A stretch of 64,000 nt of DNA, from positions 372,001 through 436,000 of the forward strand of contig NZ_JAVKTS010000001.1 in NCBI RefSeq assembly GCF_031460495.1. The letters run 5' to 3'. The translations under genes were made by a program, and so were the position numbers. The notes below the pieces were generated by a model. That model was not told where the DNA came from and searched no databases. It saw nothing but the letters and a program-made list of their open reading frames with translations. Positions 18,281 through 27,247 of this stretch are shown here, piece by piece; the first letter of the stretch is position 1; every line of letters starts with the position of its first letter. This DNA comes from Tissierella sp. GTDB lineage: Bacteria > Bacillota > Clostridia > Tissierellales > Tissierellaceae.

Positions 18281-19033
18281 TTATTTAAATAAAAAGCTTA
18301 GCATAGATATAGATTTATTTTGAATCCCCTTATAAATTATATCTAAGCTATCATCTTTATCTACCATTCCTAATATATACAATAGTGGTAGGTAATGATC
18401 TTTAGTAGGTATTGACTTAGTTTTCTTATCACCATATTCTACTAAATGATTAAAATTTCTTGCTCCAAGGTCACTTATTACTTCATTTTCAAAATCAATT
18501 GCCCAATCATATGGATTAGGATCAGAATACATATCTGCTAAGTATAAGTTGTGGACAATATTCCCACTACCTAAGACCAAAACATCATTTTCTCTTAAGA
18601 ATTTTAATTTTTTTCCCATCTCATAATGGTATTCAGCAGGCTGTGCAATATCAATACTCATGGCAACTACTGGAATATCTGCCTTTGGATACATATGTTT
18701 TAATATTGACCATACTCCATGATCAAGACCATAAGTATCTATTGGCTTGACATTACTACTTTTTAGGATTTCTTCAATTTCTGGAAATCCAGGGCATGGA
18801 TATTTTACCTTATATAATTCCTCTGGAAAACCATAAAAATCATATATAAGCTCTGGATTTTCTGTAGTAGTTACTGCAGTAGCTCCGTCTGACATCCAGT
18901 GAGCGGTCACTACTACAATTGCCTTTGGTGTAGGCAAATTTTCACAGATATTATAAATGCTTTTAGTATATTCGTTATCTGATATGATATTTATAGGTGA
19001 ACCATGGCCTATAAAACCAATTGGAAATCTCAT
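18281..19033 (-). CDS. ygiD: LigB/DODA-type extradiol dioxygenase family protein
   Basis: A 250-residue class III extradiol-type protein similar to YgiD/4,5-DOPA dioxygenase. Probable metal ligands are His10 in IGHGSP, a His in VVTAHWMSDG and a His in GLDHGVWSILKHMYP; GSGNIVHNL near residue 155 is also conserved. True members use O2, which is odd in an anaerobe, so the physiological reaction here may be different or the protein may act under traces of oxygen. Preceded by AGGAGTG on the minus strand. The annotation as a catechol dioxygenase should be taken as a family name only. Confidence 0.75.
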   Translation of the reverse strand: MRFPIGFIGHGSPINIISDNEYTKSIYNICENLPTPKAIVVVTAHWMSDGATAVTTTENPELIYDFYGFPEELYKVKYPCPGFPEIEEILKSSNVKPIDTYGLDHGVWSILKHMYPKADIPVVAMSIDIAQPAEYHYEMGKKLKFLRENDVLVLGSGNIVHNLYLADMYSDPNPYDWAIDFENEVISDLGARNFNHLVEYGDKKTKSIPTKDHYLPLLYILGMVDKDDSLDIIYKGIQNKSISMLSFLFK

Positions 19034-19222
19034 AAAATCACTCCTATTAGTATATTCTATATAATTATACCCAAGCTAAAAGAAAATAAATCAAATCATT
19101 GTTATAGGAAACTTGCTTAATTTATAGCTACATAAAAAAGGCACTTTCTTTTTTGTGTAAACATATATATACTAAGTACTAGGCTATATTATATAGTACA
19201 AATAATTTTATAGGAGGTAAAA

Positions 19223-20308
19223 ATGAAACTACCTGAACTTAAAATAGGAAATCTAGTTGCTAAATTACCCATTGTGCAAGGAGGTATGGGTGTAGGAATT
19301 TCCTTATCAAACCTAGCAGGCAATGTTGCTTTAAATGGGGGAATAGGAGTGTTATCTGGTGTTGAGATTGGTTTTAATGAAGGTGATTATTACAAAGATA
19401 AGAAGGAAGCTAATTCAAGGGCACTAAAGTATCATATTAGAAAGGCTAAAGAAATATCAAAAAATGGCATAATAGGTATCAATATTATGGCTGTACTGAA
19501 TAATTTTGAAGAAATAGTTGTAGAGGCTGTCAGGGAAAAAATAGATATAATCTTTTCAGGTGCTGGACTTCCACTAAGTCTACCTAGTTTTACAAAGGGA
19601 ACTGATACAAAGGTTGTACCTATTGTTTCGTCTGACAGAGCTGCTACTTTAATATGCAAGACTTGGGATAAAAGATATGATGTAGTTCCAGATGCCATAG
19701 TACTTGAGGGGCCAAAAGCTGGTGGGCATTTAGGATTTTCTAGGGAAGAATTAGATGATCCCTCTAAGGATTTAGATGTATTGCTAATTGAAGTATTGGA
19801 AGCTATTAAACCATATGAAGAAAAGTATAAGAGAGAAATTCCCGTTATAGCTGCTGGTGGAATAATGAATGGTGAAGATATTGCTAGATTAATTAATCTA
19901 GGTGCATCAGGAGTTCAAATGGGAAGTAGATTTGCAGCTACTGATGAATGTGATGCATCGGATTCATTTAAAGAAGCTTATATAAATGTAAAGGAAGAAG
20001 ACATAGTTTTAATTAACAGTCCTGTTGGTTTAGTAGGTCGAGCTATAAATAATAAGTTTATAGAGGATGCGAAGATGGGCTTAAGGAAACCAATTAAATG
20101 TATTACAAATTGTCTTAAACCATGCAAACCTGAAGAAGTCCAGTATTGTATAGCAAATGCATTAATAAATGGACAAAAGGGAAACCTTAACTCGGGATTT
20201 GTTTTTGCAGGTGCCAATTCATATAAGATAGATAGAATTATGCCAGTAAAAGATCTAATGAAAGAATTAGTTGAAGAGGCTAAGTTGCATCTAAAACAAA
20301 CAAAGTAA
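19223..20308 (+). CDS. NAD(P)H/FMN-dependent oxidoreductase (nitronate monooxygenase/FabK-like)
   Basis: A 361-residue TIM-barrel flavoprotein. Features include the N-terminal LPIVQGGMGVGISLSNLAG, FSGAGLPLSLP, LEGPKAGGHLGF and the phosphate-binding IPVIAAGGIMNGEDIARLINLGASGVQMGSRF region (quoted as two parts IAAGGIMNG and GVQMGSRFAAT). A C-terminal cysteine group NCLKPCKPEEVQYC is found in a clostridial subgroup of longer members. It could be a nitronate monooxygenase or an enoyl-ACP reductase of the FabK type; no fatty acid synthesis genes are nearby, so I leave the reaction open. GGAGG precedes the ATG. Confidence 0.8.
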   Translation: MKLPELKIGNLVAKLPIVQGGMGVGISLSNLAGNVALNGGIGVLSGVEIGFNEGDYYKDKKEANSRALKYHIRKAKEISKNGIIGINIMAVLNNFEEIVVEAVREKIDIIFSGAGLPLSLPSFTKGTDTKVVPIVSSDRAATLICKTWDKRYDVVPDAIVLEGPKAGGHLGFSREELDDPSKDLDVLLIEVLEAIKPYEEKYKREIPVIAAGGIMNGEDIARLINLGASGVQMGSRFAATDECDASDSFKEAYINVKEEDIVLINSPVGLVGRAINNKFIEDAKMGLRKPIKCITNCLKPCKPEEVQYCIANALINGQKGNLNSGFVFAGANSYKIDRIMPVKDLMKELVEEAKLHLKQTK

Positions 20309-20367
20309 GACTCAATAATAATCTAGGGTAGATATCCCTGATTTAAAATAGTATAATATATTAATGA

Positions 20368-20390
20368 ATCCCACTTTATAGTGGGATTTT
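20368..20390 (+). terminator. Intrinsic terminator
   Basis: ATCCCAC at 20368-20374 pairs with GTGGGAT at 20381-20387 with TTT following. It ends the flavoprotein gene. Confidence 0.8.
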
Positions 20391-20422
20391 CATATTAAAA
20401 TTTGACTTAAGGAGAGAAATAG

Positions 20423-21175
20423 ATGAATGAATTTTCAAGAACCGAGCTTTTGCTTGGCGTTGAAGGAGTAGAAAAGCTAAAAAGCTCATCTGTTGCAGTA
20501 TTTGGAATAGGTGGAGTTGGCTCCTTTACAGTAGAAGCTTTGGTAAGAAGTGGAGTAGGTAATATTGCCATAATAGATGATGATAAAGTATGTTTGACAA
20601 ATATAAATAGACAACTAATAGCCACAAGAAAGACCATAGGTAAACATAAAGTAGAAGTAATGAGAGATAGAATCTTAGAAATAAATCCAAAGGTGAATGT
20701 AGAGATACATCAGACTTTCTATACTGTAGATAACGCAGATGATTTTGATCTATCTAAATACACTTATGTGGTAGATGCTATTGATACTGTATCCTCAAAG
20801 CTAATCCTAATTGAAAAATCAAAGGCATGTAATACTCCAATTATTTCTTGCATGGGTGCAGGAAATAAGCTAGATCCAACTAAATTTGAAGTCACAGATA
20901 TATTTAAAACGACTATATGTCCTCTTGCTAGAACCATGCGTTCAGAATTAAGAAAAAGAGGTATAGATTCTTTAAAGGTAGTATATTCAAAAGAACCAGC
21001 ATTAAAGCCAATAGAAAATGAAGAGGATAACTGTAAAAACAAATGTGTTTGCCCTCCAGGTACAGCACGAAATTGTACTGCTAGAAGGCAAATACCAGGG
21101 AGTGTATCCTTTGTACCATCTGTGGCAGGATTGATTATTGCTGGGGAAGTAATAAAGGACATAATTAAATTATAA
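20423..21175 (+). CDS. tcdA: tRNA threonylcarbamoyladenosine dehydratase (E1-like ThiF family)
   Basis: A 250-residue E1-like adenylyltransferase. The nucleotide motif GIGGVGSFTVEALVRSGVG is at about 29-47, followed by DDDKVCLTNINRQ and a DAIDTVSSKL segment. Cysteines CKNKCVCPPGTARNCTARRQ in the C-terminal third match TcdA, which cyclises t6A in tRNA. The molybdopterin region lies 25 kb away, and the sequence is of the TcdA rather than the MoeB type, so I prefer tRNA modification. AAGGAGAGAAATAG precedes the ATG. Confidence 0.85.
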   Translation: MNEFSRTELLLGVEGVEKLKSSSVAVFGIGGVGSFTVEALVRSGVGNIAIIDDDKVCLTNINRQLIATRKTIGKHKVEVMRDRILEINPKVNVEIHQTFYTVDNADDFDLSKYTYVVDAIDTVSSKLILIEKSKACNTPIISCMGAGNKLDPTKFEVTDIFKTTICPLARTMRSELRKRGIDSLKVVYSKEPALKPIENEEDNCKNKCVCPPGTARNCTARRQIPGSVSFVPSVAGLIIAGEVIKDIIKL

Positions 21176-21245
21176 ACACCATCTTATCATAAGCAATTAA
21201 AACTTGTTTAGTAGAAATTAGAATATTGAGGAGGGGAGTTTTGAT

Positions 21246-22406
21246 ATGAATAAGGACATATCTAATAACAACACATGTTGAGTTATTGAAAAACCGACAA
21301 CTTCTAGTTTGGAAGAGCGATTAAAAGATAAAATTAAGCAAAAAGAAGAAGATATAAAAGATATAAGAATTATACATGCATTAGATGGTCAAATAGAAAC
21401 TCCTCTAGGTCTAATAAGTACTTTAACTACTGAGCTTAAAGAGAAAGATAGATTAGGTAATTTAGGAGTAAGATTAGGAATCGGTAGAGATGACTATAAA
21501 GTGCCTACTGGGATATATGCAATAGGTACTCCTAATGAGGAATCTCATGTATTAGTAACAGCAAATTATAAGTTGACAATAGATAAGCTCAGAAAAGAGC
21601 TTAATGGATTAAACCTATGGATTTTGGTTATTGATACAAATGGTGTGAATGTCTGGTGTGCAGCAGGGAAGGGAACATTCTCCACTGAAGAAATCATATA
21701 TAGAATTAATAAGTGCAAGTTAAAAAAACTAGTTACTCATAAACAACTGATCCTACCTCAGCTAGGTGCGCCAGGAGTAAGTGCTTATCAAGTAACTAAG
21801 TTTACTGGATTTAAGATTGCATATGGACCAGTTTATGCCAAGGATATTAAAGAGTTTTTAGAAAGTAATTGTCAAGCTACTGAAGAAATGAGAAGAGTAA
21901 AATTCAACCTAAGAGAAAGAATAGCAGTTTCACCCCTTGAATCTGTAATGTGTATTAAGTATTTACCATTTGCTTTTATATTCTTTATCTTTATGCAATT
22001 AATAGGAGGAGCAAATCATAGCATTATGCAAATCCTGAAAAGTGGGGCATTAAATACACTTCCCTATATTATAGCAGCAATTATCGGGACAATATTATTT
22101 CCAATACTTCTCCCCATATTACCATTTAGAATGTTTTCTATTAAGGCACTAATTTTGGGGATTATCTGGTCTTTTGTAGTGATTACATATTCCAGTGTTT
22201 TTCATTATAATAATAGCATATTAATGAATGTGGGCAATGGATTATTGTTGTCTTCAATGATTAGTTATTTAGGTATGAATTTTACTGGTTCTACAACATT
22301 TACATCTTTATCTGGTGTAAAAAAAGAAGTTCTATTATCAACGCCAATAATAGTCATTTCTGCATTAGTAGGGATAGTCCTTATGCTTGTAGATAAGTTT
22401 CTGTAA
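21246..22406 (+). CDS. hgcA: Mercury methylation corrinoid protein HgcA, predicted selenoprotein
   Basis: A corrinoid-binding membrane protein that transfers a methyl group to Hg(II). The cap-helix signature NVWCAAGKGTF is at residues 135-145, with the cobalt-facing Cys138; LILPQLGAPGV and GFKIAYGPVYAKDI complete the corrinoid domain. Five membrane helices follow (about 230-385), including the family's GMNFTGSTTFTSLSGVKKE segment. The convincing start is ATG 21246, six bases after AGGAGGGGAG; from there the frame meets TGA at 21279-21281 (codon 12, right after Cys11) and continues in frame as VIEKPTTSSLEERL. If UGA is selenocysteine the product is 386 residues. Without readthrough the only start is TTG 21309, which lacks a ribosome binding site. 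hgcB follows 22 bases later. Confidence 0.9.
21282..21317 (+). promoter_or_regulatory. Possible SECIS hairpin after the hgcA UGA
   Basis: CTTC at 21301-21304 pairs with GAAG at 21312-21315 around a seven-base loop TAGTTTG, beginning 19 bases after the UGA. The distance is right but the stem is short, weaker than those of prdB and fdhA. Confidence 0.35.
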
Positions 22407-22428
22407 TGGGCTGAGGAGGAATTTACTT

Positions 22429-22695
22429 ATGAAATATATTAAAAATGTTGCAAAGATAGAAATCAATCAAGAGAAATGCGGGGGATGTGGTATATGTCTT
22501 AATGTGTGTCCACATGCTGTTATCAGTATAGATGAAGGAAAAGCCTTTTTATCTAATAAGGACAGATGTATAGAATGTGGGGCATGTGATATTAATTGCC
22601 CTGTAAATGCCATAGGAGTTGAAAAAGGAGTTGGGTGTGCCTCTGCTATTATAAGCAGCTGGTTCACTAGAAGCAAAGCTTCAAAAACAATTTAG
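22429..22695 (+). CDS. hgcB: Mercury methylation ferredoxin HgcB
   Basis: An 88-residue ferredoxin that reduces the HgcA corrinoid. Two [4Fe-4S] motifs are complete: Cys17, 20, 23, 27 and Cys47, 50, 53, 57. The family-specific additional cysteine is Cys70 in GVGCASAI. Described HgcB proteins also carry a pair of cysteines at the C-terminus that help bind mercury; this one ends SRSK-like (FTRSKASKTI) without them. GAGGAGG precedes the ATG. Adjacent to hgcA in the usual order, which supports both calls. Confidence 0.9.
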   Translation: MKYIKNVAKIEINQEKCGGCGICLNVCPHAVISIDEGKAFLSNKDRCIECGACDINCPVNAIGVEKGVGCASAIISSWFTRSKASKTI

Positions 22696-22755
22696 CAAAA
22701 TAGTAAGGCACTGGGGCCCTTCCCATGTCTGGTTAATATGAAAGGATGGGATAAA

Positions 22756-23808
22756 ATGGAGTCATTGTTTAAATCAAGAAAGATAAAGAATCTAGAAATA
22801 AAGAATAGAATAGTACTACCACCTATGGTTTGCTTTTCATTTGCAGAAAAGAATGCTTTTGTATCAGAAAAAAATATTAATCACTACGAATCAATAGCTA
22901 AGGGTGGGGCTGGATTAATCATTGTAGAGGCAACTTGTGTTAATGAAAAAGGAAGATTGTCAGCAGATCAATTGGGAATATGGTCGGACAAGTTTATAGA
23001 TGGATTAAAGAAGATATCACAAACTTGCCATGAAAATGGGGCTAAGGTATTTATACAACTTCATCACGCTGGCATTAGAACATCCAAGGCTATAAATGAA
23101 GATACTGCAACATCCTCAGATTATGACGATGGAAAGGTAACAGCTAGGGCTATGACCATAAGTGAAATACATTCCATAGAGGAAGACTTTATAAATGCAG
23201 CTATTAGGGCAGAAAAAGCTGGATTCGATGGGATTGAGATTCATGGTGCTCATTCATATCTTTTGACACAGTTCTTTTCCACTAAAGTAAATAAACGAGA
23301 AGATGAATATGGTGGAAGCCTGGATAATAGAGTGAGAATTGCAGGGAGAATAATTGAAGGAATTAAGCAAAATGTAAATGAGAATTTTATAGTTGGTATA
23401 CGCATGGGTTGTAATGAGAGTGATTTAGAAACTAGTATTGATATGGCAAAGAAGTTTGAAAATATGGGTATAGATTATCTTCATGTTTCCACAGGCTTTG
23501 ATAATACAAGAATAAACCAAGAATTGCCAGAAGATTTCCCTTGCAATTGGATAGTATATGGTGGAACTAAAATAAAAGAACATGTAAATATTCCAGTAAT
23601 TGCTGTAAATTCAATTAACACTCCAGAAAAAGCTCGCTATTTGATAGATCATAATTTAGTGGATTTCGTTGCTATAGGTAGAGGGCAGCTTTCAGATTAT
23701 AATTTTGCAAATCATGTAAAAGATGGAGAAAAGATTGTAGAATGTTTGGGATGCAAGCCATGTAGCTGGTTTAGCAATGGAGATAATTGTCCAAGGCACA
23801 GGAAGTAA
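22756..23808 (+). CDS. Old Yellow Enzyme family NADH:flavin oxidoreductase
   Basis: A 350-residue FMN barrel with motifs NRIVLPPM, VIQLHHAG-like VFIQLHHAGI, GFDGIEIHGAHSYLLTQFFS and NKREDEYGGSLDNR. The C-terminus ends with CLGCKPCSWFSNGDNC, the first part of the cluster-binding region of the 2,4-dienoyl-CoA reductase branch, without the FAD/NAD domains of the long forms. Substrates are typically activated enones. The frame opens at ATG 22738 but ATG 22756 follows AAAGGATGGG at proper distance. It lies 60 bases after hgcB; a functional link is not shown. Confidence 0.85.
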   Translation: MESLFKSRKIKNLEIKNRIVLPPMVCFSFAEKNAFVSEKNINHYESIAKGGAGLIIVEATCVNEKGRLSADQLGIWSDKFIDGLKKISQTCHENGAKVFIQLHHAGIRTSKAINEDTATSSDYDDGKVTARAMTISEIHSIEEDFINAAIRAEKAGFDGIEIHGAHSYLLTQFFSTKVNKREDEYGGSLDNRVRIAGRIIEGIKQNVNENFIVGIRMGCNESDLETSIDMAKKFENMGIDYLHVSTGFDNTRINQELPEDFPCNWIVYGGTKIKEHVNIPVIAVNSINTPEKARYLIDHNLVDFVAIGRGQLSDYNFANHVKDGEKIVECLGCKPCSWFSNGDNCPRHRK

Positions 23809-23849
23809 TTTTAATTAAAACTATGAAAAATTAAATTTTTTATAATAAT

Positions 23850-23880
23850 AAAGCTAAGCCGAAAATGGTTTAGCTTTATT
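23850..23880 (+). terminator. Intrinsic terminator
   Basis: AAAGCTAAGCC at 23850-23860 pairs with GGTTTAGCTTT at 23867-23877 (one G-T pair) around GAAAAT, followed by ATTTT. Confidence 0.8.
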
Positions 23881-23928
23881 TTAAAAATTGGGTAGAATAT
23901 ATATTAGAGAGGAAGGGAGAAGAAGCAT

Positions 23929-24606
23929 ATGAAAAAAATATTTAATAATGATTGGCAGGATTTATTAGAAGATGAAATGCAAAAGGAATATTATCTTAAA
24001 CTTAGAGAATTTTTATTAGAAGAATATAAAAATAAGACCATATATCCCAATATGCATGATATTTTCAATGCATTGCATTTTACTGCTTATAAAGATGTGA
24101 AGGTTGTCATACTAGGGCAGGATCCTTATCATGGACCAAATCAAGCCTATGGATTAGCATTTTCTGTGAAGGAAGGAGTAAGAATACCACCTTCATTATT
24201 GAATATGTACAAGGAACTAAAGAATGACCTAGGATGTTATATACCTAACAATGGAGTCTTGAAGAAATGGGCAGAAGAAGGAGTATTGTTGTTAAATACT
24301 GCTTTGACAGTAAGGGCTGGAGAAGCGAATTCCCATAGTAAAATTGGATGGGAGATATTTACAGACCATATAATTAAATTACTAAATGAAAGAGAAGACC
24401 CTATAGTCTTTATTCTCTGGGGAAATAATGCCATAAAAAAAGAATCCCTAATAAGCAATACAAAGCATCATATAATAAAATCGGTTCACCCTAGTCCCTT
24501 ATCTGCTAGCAGAGGTTTCTTTGGATCCAAGCCTTTTTCTAAAACTAATAGGTTTTTAGAATCTATAGGTAAGAAACCCATAGATTGGCAGATTGAAAAC
24601 ATCTAA
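23929..24606 (+). CDS. ung: Uracil-DNA glycosylase
   Basis: A 225-residue family 1 uracil-DNA glycosylase that starts base excision repair of deaminated cytosine. The catalytic water-activating motif GQDPYHG is at 64-70 (Asp66), LLLNTALTV and FILWGNNA follow, and the minor-groove loop [13 protein letters not shown] with its catalytic His is near residue 187. Length is normal. GGAAGGGAG precedes the ATG. Single gene. Confidence 0.96.
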   Translation: MKKIFNNDWQDLLEDEMQKEYYLKLREFLLEEYKNKTIYPNMHDIFNALHFTAYKDVKVVILGQDPYHGPNQAYGLAFSVKEGVRIPPSLLNMYKELKNDLGCYIPNNGVLKKWAEEGVLLLNTALTVRAGEANSHSKIGWEIFTDHIIKLLNEREDPIVFILWGNNAIKKESLISNTKHHIIKSVHPSPLSASRGFFGSKPFSKTNRFLESIGKKPIDWQIENI

Positions 24607-24699
24607 ATAACTTATTCCTAAAATGATAAAAGATTAACTTGAAAAATCTTTTAAAAATGGTATCATAGATAAGGTTACATTATTTTAAAGGAGGAAGTT

Positions 24700-25314
24700 A
24701 TGAACACAAATCAGACACAAAACATTAAAATTGTTAATGCAGACCCATCAGCCATAGGATTGTTTGGACTAGCAATGGTAACATTTGTAGCATCATCACA
24801 AAAATTAGGGTTAACAACTGGTTTATCCTTTGTTATACCATGGGCAATATTTTTAGGTGCTTTCGCACAATTATACGCTTCAATAGCTGATTCACAAAGG
24901 AATAATACTTTCGGTGCTACTGCATTTGGAGCATATGCATTCTTTTGGATGGGTGTTGCGGCATCTTGGATGATAAACATGGGAGTATTTGGAGAAAAAT
25001 TAGCTTCAGCAGTAGATACGAAACAATTAGGATTTGCATTTTTAGGATATTTGATTTTCACGATTTTCATGACTATAGGTGCCATGGAGACCCATAAGGT
25101 ATTATTCTCTATATTCTTCTTTATTGACCTATTGTTTGTTGGTTTAACTCTTGATTCATTTGGTATTGGAGGAGAATTTCCACATAAATTAGCTGCATAT
25201 TCCGAGATGATAATAGCATTATTATCATTCTATGGAGCAGGTGCATCAGTATTAAATGAACATTTTGGAAAGAAATTCTTGCCAGTAGGTAAGCCTTTCG
25301 GAATATTTAAATAA
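24700..25314 (+). CDS. satP: Acetate uptake transporter, GPR1/FUN34/YaaH (SatP) family
   Basis: A 204-residue membrane protein with six helices. The family motif near the N-terminus appears as NADPSAIGLFGLAMVTF (consensus NPaPLGL), and FGATAFGAYAFFWMGVAA is the conserved second block. Relatives carry acetate or succinate with protons. In an amino acid fermenter it could import or export acetate. AAAGGAGG precedes the ATG; a terminator follows immediately. Confidence 0.88.
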   Translation: MNTNQTQNIKIVNADPSAIGLFGLAMVTFVASSQKLGLTTGLSFVIPWAIFLGAFAQLYASIADSQRNNTFGATAFGAYAFFWMGVAASWMINMGVFGEKLASAVDTKQLGFAFLGYLIFTIFMTIGAMETHKVLFSIFFFIDLLFVGLTLDSFGIGGEFPHKLAAYSEMIIALLSFYGAGASVLNEHFGKKFLPVGKPFGIFK

Positions 25315-25330
25315 GAGTACTTTATAGAAA

Positions 25331-25359
25331 ATGACAGGAAAAAACTCCTGTCATTTTTT
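25331..25359 (+). terminator. Intrinsic terminator
   Basis: ATGACAGGA at 25331-25339 pairs with TCCTGTCAT at 25346-25354, then TTTTT. Confidence 0.9.
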
Positions 25360-25563
25360 AATTGACAAAAGTCTACAAGTAATGTAGGTAATGTCGAATT
25401 GCTATTATTGATTAAATAATTGATAATGTATATATTATAAGTAAACCATGGCTTAAGTATTAATATTAAATTGTGGGTAACCCCTTAAGTATACAGCAGA
25501 AATAGATGAAGAAGACCAAGGGGATTAATTCTATTAATGTTATAGTGTAATAAGGAGGTTGAA

Positions 25564-26841
25564 ATGACTAAAAAGTGGAAAAGAAGACTCATTATTGCTA
25601 CATTAATAATACTATCAACAGTTACTTTAGAAAGGACTTACAACAGCAGAGATGAATTTCAAGTAACAGCAATGGATGCATCTGATTATGAAATACTGGA
25701 AGCTAACTTAACAACTAAAGAAAAGCTTCAAGACTTTGAGTATTTGTATGATTTACTAGAAAAAAACTATCCTTTTTTTAAAGTAAACGAAAGACTACAT
25801 GGAATAGATTGGTTATCAAATAAAAGAAAATATGAAAGATTAATTAGAAATACAAAAAATGATGCAGAGTTTTTTGTAGCTATGGATAGGATATTAGATG
25901 ATTTAAACAATGGTCATGTTAATATATTTAATGGTGGAAATTATAGAGAATTTTACAAAGTTTATTATTTGAGTTATGCTAAATACAATGCTCTTAGATA
26001 CCTTCCTTGGTATGAAGCCCTTACTAATCCTCATGTTATGAATAGATACAAATTTGATGGTAATATAGAATGTATTGAATTGTATCAAGAAGCTGTTTTA
26101 GAAACTAAAGTATTAATAGAAGATAAATTGGCATATATGAAAATTAAAAAGATGGCTAACTTTGATGTAGTGGAAGAGGATTATTTTAAAATAAGTAAAT
26201 TTCTAAAGGATGTAGAAGGATATGAAAAGCTAATTATTGATATAAGGGGTAATGGTGGAGGATATAATGTTTATTGGACAAATATTGTAGAGTTACTAAC
26301 AGATGAGACTTTAACTGCAAAATATCATGTTTTTTTTAAAGATGGTCATAGAAATAACCTTGATGTATATAAAGTGAGAAACCTAAGAGTTATTAGTGAA
26401 TTAGATGAAGAAACATTAAATCAATTTCCACATGAAGTAAAAGACTTTGATTTTTATAATACTTACTCCATTCGTATAAATCCATGGAATAAGAGCTTGG
26501 ACACTTCAGACCTTATAGATTTTAATGGTAAAATATATTTACTAGTAGATAAGGGTGTCTTTTCAGCCTCTGAAAAATTTGCTTCCTTTGCCAAGGATTC
26601 AGGATTCGCTACATTAGTTGGAGAAACAACTGGGGGAGATAGAGTATTTGAAGAAATTCCACTCTATTTTTTGTACAATAGTAAGTTTGTAATTAGATAT
26701 AGTAGAGAACTAGGAATCAATGCGGATGGCACCATAAATATGGAAACAAAGACCACTCCTCATATTTATGTAGATCCGACTCCCCATGAAGATTTTAATA
26801 AAGATGAATGCATTCAAGCAGTTATTAAGGATAACTTATAA
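25564..26841 (+). CDS. S41 family peptidase (tail-specific protease-like), membrane anchored
   Basis: A 425-residue protein with an N-terminal signal anchor (KKWKRRLIIATLIILSTVT, residues 3-21) and an S41 catalytic domain outside the cell. DLNNGHVNIF marks the start of the core, YEKLIIDIRGNGGGYN the middle, and GVFSASEKFASFAKDSG (nucleophile Ser334 or Ser336) with LVGETTGGD the active-site region. No PDZ domain is evident, as in the peptidase subgroup related to C-terminal processing enzymes. Preceded by AAGGAGG; the 248-base spacer upstream has only an imperfect CCCCTT/AAGGGG hairpin. Confidence 0.85.
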   Translation: MTKKWKRRLIIATLIILSTVTLERTYNSRDEFQVTAMDASDYEILEANLTTKEKLQDFEYLYDLLEKNYPFFKVNERLHGIDWLSNKRKYERLIRNTKNDAEFFVAMDRILDDLNNGHVNIFNGGNYREFYKVYYLSYAKYNALRYLPWYEALTNPHVMNRYKFDGNIECIELYQEAVLETKVLIEDKLAYMKIKKMANFDVVEEDYFKISKFLKDVEGYEKLIIDIRGNGGGYNVYWTNIVELLTDETLTAKYHVFFKDGHRNNLDVYKVRNLRVISELDEETLNQFPHEVKDFDFYNTYSIRINPWNKSLDTSDLIDFNGKIYLLVDKGVFSASEKFASFAKDSGFATLVGETTGGDRVFEEIPLYFLYNSKFVIRYSRELGINADGTINMETKTTPHIYVDPTPHEDFNKDECIQAVIKDNL

Positions 26842-26885
26842 TTATTTGGAACACATTAGAGAATGTATTATTTTGCTCAACGGAG

Positions 26886-26920
26886 AATAAGGGATATTGT
26901 GAAAGCAAGATCCCTTATTT
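26886..26920. terminator. Terminator between convergent genes
   Basis: AATAAGGGAT at 26886-26895 pairs perfectly with ATCCCTTATT at 26910-26919. It separates the S41 peptidase and DUF1294 genes. Confidence 0.75.
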
Positions 26921-26922
26921 AG

Positions 26923-27234
26923 TTATAAATTTCTAATAAAATTAAATATAATTATTTCTACAATCTTAGTTAATATTATCATTAATGGTATACCAATATA
27001 AAAGACTTTCTTAGATAATTTATGTTTGAAAATAACCATTCCTATTAAAGACCCTATTGCTCCTCCTAATATAGAAACACCTAGCAATGAAGCCTCGGAT
27101 ATTCTCCATTGACTCTTTACAGCCTTCTTCTTATCTACCCCAAACAATATAAATGAAAAAAGATTTATACAGATTAAGTAAGCTAAGAAAAACATTTCCT
27201 TATTGTTAAAGTTAACTAGCATAGCTTTTAACAT
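26923..27234 (-). CDS. DUF1294 membrane protein
   Basis: A 103-residue integral membrane protein with three or four helices and the DUF1294 signature: FILFGVDKKKAVKSQWRISE between the first helices, then LGGAIGSLIGMVIFKHK. Function unknown for the family. The frame opens at GTG 27243, which overlaps the ribosome binding site AAGGAG; ATG at 27234 is correctly spaced. Its promoter lies inside the 75-bp direct repeat copy at 27248. Confidence 0.85.
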   Translation of the reverse strand: MLKAMLVNFNNKEMFFLAYLICINLFSFILFGVDKKKAVKSQWRISEASLLGVSILGGAIGSLIGMVIFKHKLSKKVFYIGIPLMIILTKIVEIIIFNFIRNL

Positions 27235-27247
27235 AAAAGTCACTCCT

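Noticed and set aside
20423-21175. MoeB-type activator of molybdopterin synthase
   Set aside because: The CPPGTARNC region and overall pattern match TcdA; no moaD gene is nearby.
21309-22406. A 365-residue HgcA starting at TTG 21309
   Set aside because: There is no ribosome binding site before it, and a strong one precedes ATG 21246 in the same frame across a TGA.
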